From NCBI RefSeq assembly GCF_000948985.2, contig NZ_CP059733.1:5146001-5210000 (forward strand): a DNA stretch of 64,000 nucleotides, in the 5' to 3' direction. A model generated the notes under the pieces. It saw nothing but the letters and a program-made list of their open reading frames with translations. It did not search any database and was not told the DNA's origin. Source of the stretch: Thalassomonas viridans (GTDB lineage Bacteria; Pseudomonadota; Gammaproteobacteria; Enterobacterales; Alteromonadaceae). Shown here piece by piece: positions 51,219 to 60,244 of the stretch (positions are counted from its first letter, which is position 1; each line of letters begins with the position of its first letter). A program made the position numbers and the translations under genes.

Positions 51219-52976
51219 CTAAAATTCCGCATCTACGCTAAAAGACATCGGCTGTTTGCTTCTGGGATGCGTTAACTCCAGCAACTGGGCATGCAGATGC
51301 AGCCTTTCTCCCTTATCGCCGTATAGATCATCCCCGACAATCGGCAGGTTTAATCCCAGCGGATGGGCGCAGTGTACCCTAAGCTGGTGGGTACGGCCGG
51401 TTTTCGGGTACAGGTAAACCTTAGTCCTGTTGTTTCCCCGCTCGGTTACCTGCCAGAAAGTCTCAGCCGGTTTGCCATGCTCCCGGCAAACCAGTTGCCT
51501 GGGCCTGTCATCGAAGTCGGTACGCAGCGGCAGGGTTATGGTGCCGCTTTGCTGTTTCACTTCTCCCGGCACTGATTCTCCCTGCGCTAATTCTCCTTGT
51601 ACTAATTCCCCCTGCACTAGTTCTCCTTGTGCTAATTCTCCTTGTAATAGGGCCTGATAGCGCTTTTTCACGCTGCGCTCAATAAATTGTTTCTGCAGGT
51701 TTTTATGGGCCTTTTTATTTAGGGCGAGTACCATAAGGCCGGAGGTAGACATATCCAGCCGGTGAACAATCAGCGGGCCTGTGGCCGCGGGAAAAAGCTG
51801 CTTCATCCGGGTATAAACAGAATCGGTTATGCTCTTACCCGGCACCGACAGCAGGTCCGCCGGTTTATTCACCACCAGCATATCCTCATCCTGGTAAATA
51901 ATCTCTATGGTTTTGTCCACTGCTGGATTGCTTAACAAGGGGTTTTCATCCATCGCTATGCCTTGCAGCATATGGCCCAGGATAGGCTGGCATTTACCGA
52001 CACAGGCGCCGTAGAAGTTTTTATGTTTACGGATCTCGGATTTCGGCGACTGCCCCCACCAGAACTCCGCCATGGCAACCGGTTTCATTTGCCATTTAAA
52101 GCAATAATGCAACAATTTAGGAGCCGCACATTCCCCCGCCCCCGCCGGTGGCGTCTGGTAGGCGGTATCCCTGAAAATGTCCGCCAGGCTTTTCTCTTCG
52201 CCGTCTTTATTTAAAAAGCAGTACTGCTGGAATAACGCTTGCTGCAGGTTAGCCGACAAGGTTTTGCGCCTCTCCTTTAACCGGCCGATTTCATCCGTCA
52301 GTTCCGTTAACTGGCCGCGGATAAGGTCTACCCTCTCCTGCCAGTAAAGCTTCAGCGCTTTCAAACGGTTTTTATCCCCGACACTTTCCCGGCTAAGCTT
52401 TGCCAGCAGCATATCGAAATCAGCCTGGTTCAGGCTTTTCTCAGCCTCCGCCCTTTGCATTTTCCGTTTTTTACGCCCGGCTATTACCTGCTGGCGATAA
52501 AGTTCAACCGCCTGATTTTCTGCTTCGACTTCTGCAGTTAAAGCCAGGTTTAACTCATGGATTTCAGGGTTAGATTCTAAACGTTCAAGCTGCTCATTTA
52601 TGCCGTTAATCACTGACTGCTTCTGATGGAAAAAACTGTCTTCGGCCAGCATATCAAACACAGGCGGCACAAACCCCGGCAACAGGTTCTGGTTGGCGAG
52701 CTTGCCGGAAAAAGCCGCCAGGTACCCCAGCTCTCCCCGGACATTTTCCACCACCAGTACGCCGAACATCTTGCCTATCACCAGCCCGGTTTCACCGTTT
52801 AAACCAAAATTATGTTGCCACTGATCCTGCGTCGCCAGGTGTTGTTGCAGCTCAGTTGCCGCCTGCACGCACAAGGGATGGGGATCGTAATAAAACGGAA
52901 AGGTAAAACGCTCGGGCCGGGAGATGGCATCTACGGCCTGGCGAAAGGGGGTAAAACAAGTTTCCTGGGACTGCAT
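51219..52976 (-). CDS. RluA family RNA pseudouridine synthase with long N-terminal extension
   Basis: I place the start at ATG 52976 (MQSQETCFTPFR); an open frame runs 31 codons further up, and neither start has a strong ribosome site. The 585-aa protein has an N-terminal region of about 350 residues, including a long Glu/Lys/Arg/Gln coiled coil (residues 135-270) and Cys-containing segments. The RluA catalytic domain follows (about 355-580; LVVNKPADLLSVPG, then the catalytic Asp in VHRLDMSTSGLMVLAL, and PKTGRTHQLRVH). It would convert uridine to pseudouridine in rRNA or tRNA. A run of GELVQ-type repeats interrupts the catalytic domain after KRYQALLQ. Similar long forms occur in Vibrio and Shewanella as far as I recall. 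It is divergent from the response regulator gene. Confidence 0.85.
   Translation of the reverse strand: MQSQETCFTPFRQAVDAISRPERFTFPFYYDPHPLCVQAATELQQHLATQDQWQHNFGLNGETGLVIGKMFGVLVVENVRGELGYLAAFSGKLANQNLLPGFVPPVFDMLAEDSFFHQKQSVINGINEQLERLESNPEIHELNLALTAEVEAENQAVELYRQQVIAGRKKRKMQRAEAEKSLNQADFDMLLAKLSRESVGDKNRLKALKLYWQERVDLIRGQLTELTDEIGRLKERRKTLSANLQQALFQQYCFLNKDGEEKSLADIFRDTAYQTPPAGAGECAAPKLLHYCFKWQMKPVAMAEFWWGQSPKSEIRKHKNFYGACVGKCQPILGHMLQGIAMDENPLLSNPAVDKTIEIIYQDEDMLVVNKPADLLSVPGKSITDSVYTRMKQLFPAATGPLIVHRLDMSTSGLMVLALNKKAHKNLQKQFIERSVKKRYQALLQGELAQGELVQGELVQGELAQGESVPGEVKQQSGTITLPLRTDFDDRPRQLVCREHGKPAETFWQVTERGNNRTKVYLYPKTGRTHQLRVHCAHPLGLNLPIVGDDLYGDKGERLHLHAQLLELTHPRSKQPMSFSVDAEF
51571..51650 (-). 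repeat. 15-bp coding tandem repeat inside the pseudouridine synthase
   Basis: About five degenerate 15-base units (plus strand TTCTCCTTGTRCTAA) encode GELAQ/GELVQ/GESVP. They lie between KRYQALLQ and SGTITLPL, a surface loop of the RluA fold. The frame is kept, so the synthase is probably still made with a longer loop. Confidence 0.8.
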
Positions 52977-53166
52977 AGGGTGTTCTGTTATGGAAAGCCT
53001 TGCCCTGGGGGCAAATATCAACATCAAGGCGGGCAATTCTACCCTTTCGCCGGCAAGATATCTAATCATCTCAGAAGAATTTCCGGCTATATTTGCCGTG
53101 CTGCCACTTGTCTGGCGCGCGTCCGGGCGGTATGGTTAACCCTTTATAGCCGATCTAAAAGAATAA

Positions 53167-53871
53167 ATGACACAGACCCATATTATCCTGGTTGAAGATG
53201 ATCTCAGACTGGCATCGCTTATCAGCAGTTTCCTGACCAGTGAAGGTTTCTCCGTCACCCATGAGGCAAGGGGCGACAATGCCGTCGAGCTCATTCTTGA
53301 TGCCAAACCCGAACTGGTGATCCTGGATATGAATTTACCCGGCTTAAACGGCCTGGAAGTCTGCAAAAAAATCCGCTGCGGTTATCAGGGGGCGGTGATC
53401 ATGGTAACCGCCAACGACGATGAATTAACGGAAGTCTCGGCATTAAACTTTGGCGTCGACGACTTTATCGCCAAACCTATCCGCCCCCATGTCCTGCTCG
53501 CCCGCATCAACGCCCTGTTCAGGCGCAGCCAGCAAAGCCTGACGCCGGATAACGGACACCTACTTAAGGTGCAGGATATAGTATTGGACCAGCAAAACCG
53601 GCAGGTAACACAAGGCCAGGAAATGCTGGAGCTGAGCGATGCCGAGTTTGACGTATTGAAGGTACTGATGGAGAACGCCGGGCAGATTTTAAGCCGTTCT
53701 CAGCTATTTTATGCGGTACGGGGCATAGAATATGACGGCCAGGACAGGTCGCTGGATATGCGGGTCTCCAGCCTGCGTAAACAATTAAAAGATCTCGAAG
53801 TTCCCCACCGCTATATCAAATCGGTACGCGGCAAGGGCTATTTGTTTATTACCCAAAACCGGGACAGCTAA
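53167..53871 (+). CDS. OmpR/PhoB family response regulator
   Basis: Protein of 234 aa. The receiver domain (residues 1-120) has the acidic pocket Glu10-Asp11-Asp12, phosphoacceptor Asp54 (VILDMNLPG) and Lys in DDFIAKPIRP. The C-terminal winged helix (about 135-230) shows LELSDAEFDVLKVLMENAGQILSRSQL and RSLDMRVSSLRKQLKD. It is most like RstA by impression. The sensor kinase gene starts one base after the stop, so they form one operon. Likely targets are the DUF2141/RND genes downstream. Confidence 0.92.
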   Translation: MTQTHIILVEDDLRLASLISSFLTSEGFSVTHEARGDNAVELILDAKPELVILDMNLPGLNGLEVCKKIRCGYQGAVIMVTANDDELTEVSALNFGVDDFIAKPIRPHVLLARINALFRRSQQSLTPDNGHLLKVQDIVLDQQNRQVTQGQEMLELSDAEFDVLKVLMENAGQILSRSQLFYAVRGIEYDGQDRSLDMRVSSLRKQLKDLEVPHRYIKSVRGKGYLFITQNRDS

Positions 53872-53872
53872 A

Positions 53873-55231
53873 GTGATCAAGCTCTTTATCCGCTTTTATA
53901 TCGGCATAACACTGGCGGTGATCGCCGCAATAACAGCTGGGGGTATCATGCTTGACAGCCAGTACCAGCAAACCCTGGCCCAGGATCACCGGATGTATTC
54001 CAGTGCGGTTCATGACATAGTCAATAGCACCCTAAAGCAATACCCCGTGGAGCAGTGGCAGACACAACTTAATATTTTACAGCAAAAATCCCCCTACCAA
54101 TTAACCTTCACCGCCCTTAGCCAGTTAACCCCTACGCAAAGAGAACAGCTGCAAAGCCAAGGTGTTGCCATAGATATCACCACGGATATACTGGGTGACG
54201 AAGCCACCTTACATTATCCAATCACAGGCACAGATCAGGCGCTGCGTTATACCGCCAAAAATGCCACCAACCCCGAGTACGACTGGCTGTTTATCGCTTC
54301 TATGCTGCTGCTGATGTTAATGCTGGCAATAGCCGTATACTGGCTGGCAAAGCCCATTTCACACCATATCAACCAGCTGGTTAAGGTCAGCCAGCAAATA
54401 GGAAAAGGACAATTGCAGGCACGCGCCGATCCCCGGGGGCCAGCCCCCTTAAATGAGCTTGCCGCTACTATGAACCGGATGAGCGAACAAATAGCCCGGT
54501 TGCTGAAACAACAGGAAGTGATGACCGGCGCCGTCGCCCACGAATTGCGCGCTCCCCTCGCCAACCTGCGCTTTGCCCTTGATATGACCCACTCCCATAA
54601 AGACATAAACGCCCTGCAAAGCCACCTGGCGGAGATGGACCAGGACATAGATGACATGGACCAGCTTATTGACGAACTGCTCACTTACGCCAGGTTAAAC
54701 AATGCCCCCCAGGCCGGCGCAGGAGAAGAAATAGCGATATCCCCTTTATTGAAAAACCTCCTGGATAAACGCAACAAACTATTACCCGGCATTCATATCG
54801 AATTGCAGGATAACTGCCCACCTGCTCCCGCCTGCCGGATTTACGGCGCAAAAAATGAGATCGGCCGGGCCATTACCAATGTGATAACCAATGCCCAGCG
54901 TTATGCCCGAAAGCATATCCGGGTGGCATTAACACAGGACGGCCCCTGGTGCTTGATAACAATAGATGATGACGGCAAAGGCATAGCCCCCGAAGACTGG
55001 CAGGATATCTTCATCCCTTTCAAGCGCCTGGAAAGCGGCAAAGAGCAGCAAACCAATATCACGGGCAAGGGCTACGGCCTGGGACTGGCTATAGTCGAGC
55101 GCATTATGCTTAACCACAAAGGCAATGTCACGGTAGAACAAAGCCCGCTTGGCGGCGCACGTTTTGTATTAAGTTTTCCCTGCCAGAAAGATATAGACCA
55201 GGCTTCCCGCGCTTTGCCTGAAGAGACTTAA
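53873..55231 (+). CDS. Sensor histidine kinase (RstB-like)
   Basis: Protein of 452 aa from GTG 53873. Helix one (YIGITLAVIAAITAGGIML) and helix two (LFIASMLLLMLMLAIAVYWLAKPI) flank a periplasmic sensor of about 110 residues. A HAMP linker follows, then the H-box with His223 (VAHELRAPLANLRFALDM), the N-box (NEIGRAITNVITNAQRYA) and the G-boxes (IDDDGKGIAPEDW, GKGYGLGLAIVERI). It should phosphorylate the regulator encoded just before. The pair precedes the DUF2141-RND genes and may control them. The signal is unknown. Confidence 0.92.
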   Translation: MIKLFIRFYIGITLAVIAAITAGGIMLDSQYQQTLAQDHRMYSSAVHDIVNSTLKQYPVEQWQTQLNILQQKSPYQLTFTALSQLTPTQREQLQSQGVAIDITTDILGDEATLHYPITGTDQALRYTAKNATNPEYDWLFIASMLLLMLMLAIAVYWLAKPISHHINQLVKVSQQIGKGQLQARADPRGPAPLNELAATMNRMSEQIARLLKQQEVMTGAVAHELRAPLANLRFALDMTHSHKDINALQSHLAEMDQDIDDMDQLIDELLTYARLNNAPQAGAGEEIAISPLLKNLLDKRNKLLPGIHIELQDNCPPAPACRIYGAKNEIGRAITNVITNAQRYARKHIRVALTQDGPWCLITIDDDGKGIAPEDWQDIFIPFKRLESGKEQQTNITGKGYGLGLAIVERIMLNHKGNVTVEQSPLGGARFVLSFPCQKDIDQASRALPEET

Positions 55232-55347
55232 CCCCCCTCTCCTCTCCTCAGCTGACAATCGCTGACAAAACTCAGACAAAACTGCTGACGAAGCCAAAGC
55301 CGGGATCCGGGATAATCATTGCAACTCAAACCAATCAGGACGTTGCA

Positions 55348-55854
55348 ATGAATCTCTCTATTTATTCCCTTAGCTTTATCACCCTATCCACTTTATTTAC
55401 ATCAGCCGCCTCAACCAGGCCCGCCGGGCCGGGGGAGCTTACCGAACTCAACATCAAGATCAGCAATATCCCCCTAACTGCAAGTAAAGAGTCAGAAACT
55501 AAAACGCCGGTAGGTAAGCAGCCGGCAGGCGAGCTCGAAATCGCCCTACTGGCAAATGCCGCCCAGTGGCAGCTTGACGAGCCGCCTTTTAAAGTCATCA
55601 GGCTCCCGGCGGATAAAACCGATATCTCCTATACCTTCAGCCAGATACCCGCCGGCCGCTATGCCCTGTATGCCTTTTTCGACGCCAATAACAACAACAC
55701 CCTGGACGAAGACTGGCTGGGCATGCCTACCGAGTCCTTCACTTTTTCCGGTCTCACCCCCTCCGTAGGCGAAGATATTAATTTTTTGGATGCCAGCTTT
55801 ATTGTCGGCGGTAAAGGCAAAACCATGACCTTAACCTTGATCGGAATGGAATAA
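55348..55854 (+). CDS. DUF2141 family exported protein
   Basis: Protein of 168 aa with a signal peptide (YSLSFITLSTLFTSAAS). The DUF2141 pattern follows: LNIKISNI near the start, then FSQIPAGRYALYAFFDANNNNTLDEDWLGMPTESFTFS, where a calcium-like DANNNNTLD loop is visible, and a final beta strand. Such proteins are found near transport genes, without known function. The stop overlaps the adaptor gene start by one base (TAATG), so it belongs to the RND operon. Periplasmic location inferred. Confidence 0.82.
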   Translation: MNLSIYSLSFITLSTLFTSAASTRPAGPGELTELNIKISNIPLTASKESETKTPVGKQPAGELEIALLANAAQWQLDEPPFKVIRLPADKTDISYTFSQIPAGRYALYAFFDANNNNTLDEDWLGMPTESFTFSGLTPSVGEDINFLDASFIVGGKGKTMTLTLIGME

Positions 55855-57050
55855 TGAATACGGTAGCATTTAAAACCAATAAAAAGCGGCAATGGCTGAC
55901 GGCAACCGCGGCGCTGTCCACCTTGATATTGGCGACACTGTTCCTGTTTGATCCTCAGCAAAATACCCTGGCCAAGGCTCCCCAGCCGCTAAAGGCGCCG
56001 CTGGTTTCCATCATAAATGTCAGCCCGCAGCCTTACCAGTCGCAAATCACCGCACTGGGAGAAGTCAAAGCCAGATGGCAAAGCGAGCTGCGCTCGTTTG
56101 TTCGCGGCGAAGTTATCGAACTTAACCCGGCATTTTTGGTCGGCAACAAGGTGAAAAAAGGCCAGGTATTGCTGAGCATAGAAAAAAGCAGCTACCAGCT
56201 GCAGCTGGCGGAAGCAAAAAGCCGCTTGTCCAGCGCCCGGGTTAACCTGCTCGAAGCCCAAAGGCAGATGAAGCAGGCGAAAAGCAACTGGAAATTATCC
56301 GGGGTGAAAACCAAGCCGGACTCGGAACTGATCTTATACCAGCCGCAGCTGAAAGTGGCCCAGGATGAATGGCAGGCGGCCCAGGCCGCCCTGGCCGCCG
56401 CCGAAAAACAATTCAGCTACACCACAGTGGTGGCCCCTTTTGACGCCACCGTGCTCAGCCGCTCCGTCAATCCCAATGAAACCCTGGAAATCGGCCAGGC
56501 ACTGGCGGTATTGATCCGCGATGACGTGCTGGATATTCCCGTGCCCCTTACCCAGCAGCAATGGCAGCTGTTGCCGGACAACTGGCAAGGACAAAGCGCC
56601 CGCCTGGATTCTCTGGCGTCCGGGTTAAGCTGGCAGGCAAGCCTGTCGCGCAGCACCGGGGTTATCGATCCCAGCAACCGCCAGCGGACCCTGATATTAA
56701 CCGCATCCGCCGACGGCCAGCTGGTATCCGGGCGCATGGTCAGGGCCCAACTGCCGGGAAAAACCTTCAAGCAACTGCTGAAAGTGCCGCAAAGCGCCAT
56801 CACCCGCGACGGCTACCTCTGGCTGGTAGACGAAAACAATCGGCTGCAACGCACCCGGGCGACACAGGTGTTCAGCAAAAACGGTTTTAATTTCATCCGT
56901 TTGCCGGACCAGCATCTGGCCGCGCAATTAACACAGGAGCAGCCATTGTACCGGGTTGCGCTAACCCCGTTACTGAGTTTCCTGCCGGGGGCTGAAGTCA
57001 ACCCGGTCAGCCAGACCGGGCAAGCACCAAAGCTAACGGTCAAGAGGTAA
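55854..57050 (+). CDS. RND efflux periplasmic adaptor (HlyD/AcrA type)
   Basis: Protein of 398 aa with an N-terminal helix (WLTATAALSTLILATLFLF) and lipoyl half motifs (FVRGEVIELNPAFLVGNKVKKGQVLLSIE; TVVAPFDATVLSRSVNPNETLEIGQALAVL). Between them lies a long coiled-coil arm (residues about 115-185, LSSARVNLLEAQRQMKQAKSN). A beta-barrel domain follows. It should link the transporter encoded three bases downstream to an outer-membrane channel not present here. It is translationally linked to the DUF2141 gene. Confidence 0.92.
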   Translation: MNTVAFKTNKKRQWLTATAALSTLILATLFLFDPQQNTLAKAPQPLKAPLVSIINVSPQPYQSQITALGEVKARWQSELRSFVRGEVIELNPAFLVGNKVKKGQVLLSIEKSSYQLQLAEAKSRLSSARVNLLEAQRQMKQAKSNWKLSGVKTKPDSELILYQPQLKVAQDEWQAAQAALAAAEKQFSYTTVVAPFDATVLSRSVNPNETLEIGQALAVLIRDDVLDIPVPLTQQQWQLLPDNWQGQSARLDSLASGLSWQASLSRSTGVIDPSNRQRTLILTASADGQLVSGRMVRAQLPGKTFKQLLKVPQSAITRDGYLWLVDENNRLQRTRATQVFSKNGFNFIRLPDQHLAAQLTQEQPLYRVALTPLLSFLPGAEVNPVSQTGQAPKLTVKR

Positions 57051-57053
57051 GAT

Positions 57054-60000
57054 ATGCATTTTTTAACGAACTGGTTCACCAAAAACCCGGTCGCCGCCAA
57101 CTTATTGATGGCGCTGATCTTAATTGGCGGCTACCTGAGTTTCTCCGGGCTGCGCATTGAAGGTTTTCCTAAAATTGCCCCCAATTCCGTCACTATCTCG
57201 GTGGCCTATCCGGGCGCGAGTCCGCAGCAGTTTGATATCGGCGTCGCCCAAAAAATAGAAAGGGCGCTGGAGGGTTTGCCCGGCATCAAACGCAGCGCGA
57301 GTTTTTCCAGCGACTCTTACGGCTTTGTCCAGGTACAGAAAGAGTCCGGCTATGACTTTGACCGCTTCGTCGAAGATATTAAAACCCGTATCGACACTAT
57401 ACATTCCCTGCCAAAGATCGCCGAAAAACCTTTGATCTCCAGGGATGAATTCGACTTCCCCGCCCTGATTGTCCAGGTATACGGGGATACGGATATTGAT
57501 GTGCTGCAAAAGATCAGCCGCCGGGTCCAAGACGAGCTGCTGGCCCAGCCGGAGATCACTAAACTCAGGCAATGGGGGCAACGCAACCGCGAGATCAGCA
57601 TAAAAATATCCCCCAGCCAGCTGGAGCGCTTCGGCTTATCCCTGAACCAGGTTGCCGAGAAAATTAACCAGCACTCCCTGCTTTATCCCGGCGGCATGTT
57701 GCGCACCAAGGGAGGCAATATCAGGGTCAGGGGCGATGAACTGGCGATCAATTTCCAGGATTATGCCCAATTGCCGGTGATGGATTTGCCCGACGGCTCG
57801 CGCCTGCTGCTAAAAGATATCGCAGAAATCGAAGACGGTTTTGTTGAAGGCGACGGCCAGGTGCGTTACCAGGGGGTACCGGCCATAGGCATGGAGCTGA
57901 TTATCGACCGCAAGGGCAACCTGTTAACCGTAAGCAAAGTGGCAAACAAAGTAATCGCCCAAATCAGGCGGGAGTTGCCTGACAACATTAAACTCGATAT
58001 CTGGGCCAACCAGAGCAATTATATTTCCGACAGGTTAAACCTTTTAAAAACCAATGCGATCCAGGGCCTGATGCTGGTCTTTATCCTGCTGGCGCTATTT
58101 CTAAACATCAAACTCGCCTTCTGGGTTGCCGCCGGGATCCCGGTGGCCGTAGCCGGTACCTTTGCCCTGATGGGCTTAGACGCCATAGATTATTCCGTCA
58201 ATGATATCACCACATTCGGTATGATCATCGTGCTGGGGATCCTGGTAGACGATGCCGTAGTTGTCGGTGAAAGCGTCTACAGCGAACGGGAAAAAATGAA
58301 GAACACCTCTGCCGAGGCAGCCATTACCGGCACCCAAAAAGGCGTCGCCAAAGTCTCTACCGCGACGGTATTCGGGGTTATGACCACAATCGCCGCCTTT
58401 TATCCCATGCTGCTGATCGACAATGCTTTGGGCAAGGTACTGGCAAGCTTTGCCGGGGTGGTGATCATTGCCCTGCTGTTTTCCCTGGTGGAAAGCAAAC
58501 TTATTTTACCCGCCCACCTGGCCCAGGTGTCGGTGCAAAACGGCAAGGGGGAGCATATAGTCGCCAGGTTATGGCACCGCCTGCAAAACCTGCTCAACCG
58601 GGGGCTGGATTATGTTAATTTGCAGCTATATAAACCGCTTTTGGCCAGGCTGCTGCATTACCGGTATGCCACCCTTATAGGTTTCTTCACCTTTGCGGTA
58701 TTCGCTATCGGCATGATCAGCAACGGCACCATCAAAACCGCGTTTTTCCCGGATATTCCCGGCAGCCTGATCACGGTAACCATGGAAATGGATCAACGCA
58801 GCCCCTACAGCCTGACGGTAAAAAATGCCGCCCATATTGAAAAACAGGCGGACGTGCTTAACCGGCAATTAATGGCGGAATTTAATTTGCCCCTTCCCCC
58901 TATCGCCCGGGTGATGACCGCCATTAACGATACCAGCTCGATGGAAATCTACGCTGAACTCCTGCCGGAGGCGCAGCGGGGCACAGGCACGGTAGAAATA
59001 GTCAACCGCTGGCGGGAATTAACCGGCCAGCTCGAAGGTACAGATCTGCTCAACTTTACCGGCTCCGAATCCACCGGCGGCGGCTTTGCCATTCGTGTCT
59101 CCTCCCCCTACCAGGACGAACTTGAGCAGGCGGTGGCACAAATAACCCAGGCATTAACCGGCATTAACGGCGTCAATGACGTACGCGATGACCTTAAAGG
59201 CGGCGCAGCCGAAATCTTTGTCAGGTTAAAACCCGGCGCCCGGGCGCTTGGCCTTAACACAGCCATGATTGCCAGCCAGATAGGCGACGGTTACGGCGGC
59301 CTGGAAGTGCAAAGGGTGCAGCGCGGCAGCAATGAAGTTAAGGTAAAGGTAAAATTTGACGACCAGCAGCGCAATTCCCTGGATGCCTTAAGGCACAGCC
59401 GCATCCAGACGACGGCGGGTAACTGGGTGCCCCTGATCGCCGTGGCTGAACTGGAATCTAAATATACCCCGGCGGTATTATGGCGCCGCAACGGCAAACG
59501 TTCGGCGCTGGTGTATGCCAACCTGGATAAAAGCCGGGTTAATGCCATGGAAGTACTGGAACATATCAGCACCGGCACCCAGCCTCAGCTGGAACAGCAG
59601 TTTGCCGGTATCGAAATAGCCGGAGCGGGCGAGCTGGAAGAGGAAGGCGAGATCCGTTCAGGCCTGGTAAAAGCCCTGATCTTAACCCTGGTATTGATAT
59701 ACGCCTTGTTGGCGGTGCCGCTGAAAAGCTACTGGCAGCCTTTAGTGATCATGAGCGTAATCCCCTTCGGTTTCGCCGGAGCCGCCATAGGGCACATGAT
59801 CGCCGATATCGAAGTCAGCCTGCTGTCGTTTTTCGGCATGCTGGCCCTGGCGGGCATAGTGGTCAACGACTCCCTGGTGATGCTGACCCGCTACAACCAG
59901 ATGCTTGAGCAGGGCATGCCCTCTAAAGAGGCCCTGGTGGCCGCCGGTTCCAGCCGCTTTCGCGCCATATTCCTGACCACTGTTACTACTGTTGCCGGGT

Positions 60001-60239
60001 TAATGCCGCTGCTCTCGGAAACGTCGGAGCAGGCGCAATACCTGATCCCTGCCGCAGTTTCACTGGCCTATGGCGAGTTGTTTGCCACGGCAATAACCCT
60101 GATCGCCGTGCCTGTTGTTCTAAGCATATTCAACGATCTCGGCATAAAAAAAGGCAAAAGTGTAAGCCCCGATCAGGTGCAGCAAACATTATCAACAACA
60201 TTTCCGGAGCGACTTGCTGCCGGGCAAGAACAAGGATAA
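57054..60239 (+). CDS. RND efflux pump inner-membrane transporter
   Basis: Protein of 1061 aa with the AcrB-type layout. Helix one is FTKNPVAANLLMALILIGGYLSFSGLRIEGFPKIAPNSV. TM4 shows the Asp pair in GILVDDAVVVGESVYSEREKM, and the second half has GMLALAGIVVNDSLVMLTRYNQMLEQG. It differs from the first pump in the window at TM4 (VVVGESVY versus IVVLENIY), so the two are not recent duplicates. It expels a substrate by proton exchange through the adaptor. It follows a two-component system, which suggests inducible expression. Confidence 0.93.
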   Translation: MHFLTNWFTKNPVAANLLMALILIGGYLSFSGLRIEGFPKIAPNSVTISVAYPGASPQQFDIGVAQKIERALEGLPGIKRSASFSSDSYGFVQVQKESGYDFDRFVEDIKTRIDTIHSLPKIAEKPLISRDEFDFPALIVQVYGDTDIDVLQKISRRVQDELLAQPEITKLRQWGQRNREISIKISPSQLERFGLSLNQVAEKINQHSLLYPGGMLRTKGGNIRVRGDELAINFQDYAQLPVMDLPDGSRLLLKDIAEIEDGFVEGDGQVRYQGVPAIGMELIIDRKGNLLTVSKVANKVIAQIRRELPDNIKLDIWANQSNYISDRLNLLKTNAIQGLMLVFILLALFLNIKLAFWVAAGIPVAVAGTFALMGLDAIDYSVNDITTFGMIIVLGILVDDAVVVGESVYSEREKMKNTSAEAAITGTQKGVAKVSTATVFGVMTTIAAFYPMLLIDNALGKVLASFAGVVIIALLFSLVESKLILPAHLAQVSVQNGKGEHIVARLWHRLQNLLNRGLDYVNLQLYKPLLARLLHYRYATLIGFFTFAVFAIGMISNGTIKTAFFPDIPGSLITVTMEMDQRSPYSLTVKNAAHIEKQADVLNRQLMAEFNLPLPPIARVMTAINDTSSMEIYAELLPEAQRGTGTVEIVNRWRELTGQLEGTDLLNFTGSESTGGGFAIRVSSPYQDELEQAVAQITQALTGINGVNDVRDDLKGGAAEIFVRLKPGARALGLNTAMIASQIGDGYGGLEVQRVQRGSNEVKVKVKFDDQQRNSLDALRHSRIQTTAGNWVPLIAVAELESKYTPAVLWRRNGKRSALVYANLDKSRVNAMEVLEHISTGTQPQLEQQFAGIEIAGAGELEEEGEIRSGLVKALILTLVLIYALLAVPLKSYWQPLVIMSVIPFGFAGAAIGHMIADIEVSLLSFFGMLALAGIVVNDSLVMLTRYNQMLEQGMPSKEALVAAGSSRFRAIFLTTVTTVAGLMPLLSETSEQAQYLIPAAVSLAYGELFATAITLIAVPVVLSIFNDLGIKKGKSVSPDQVQQTLSTTFPERLAAGQEQG

Positions 60240-60244
60240 CCCCT

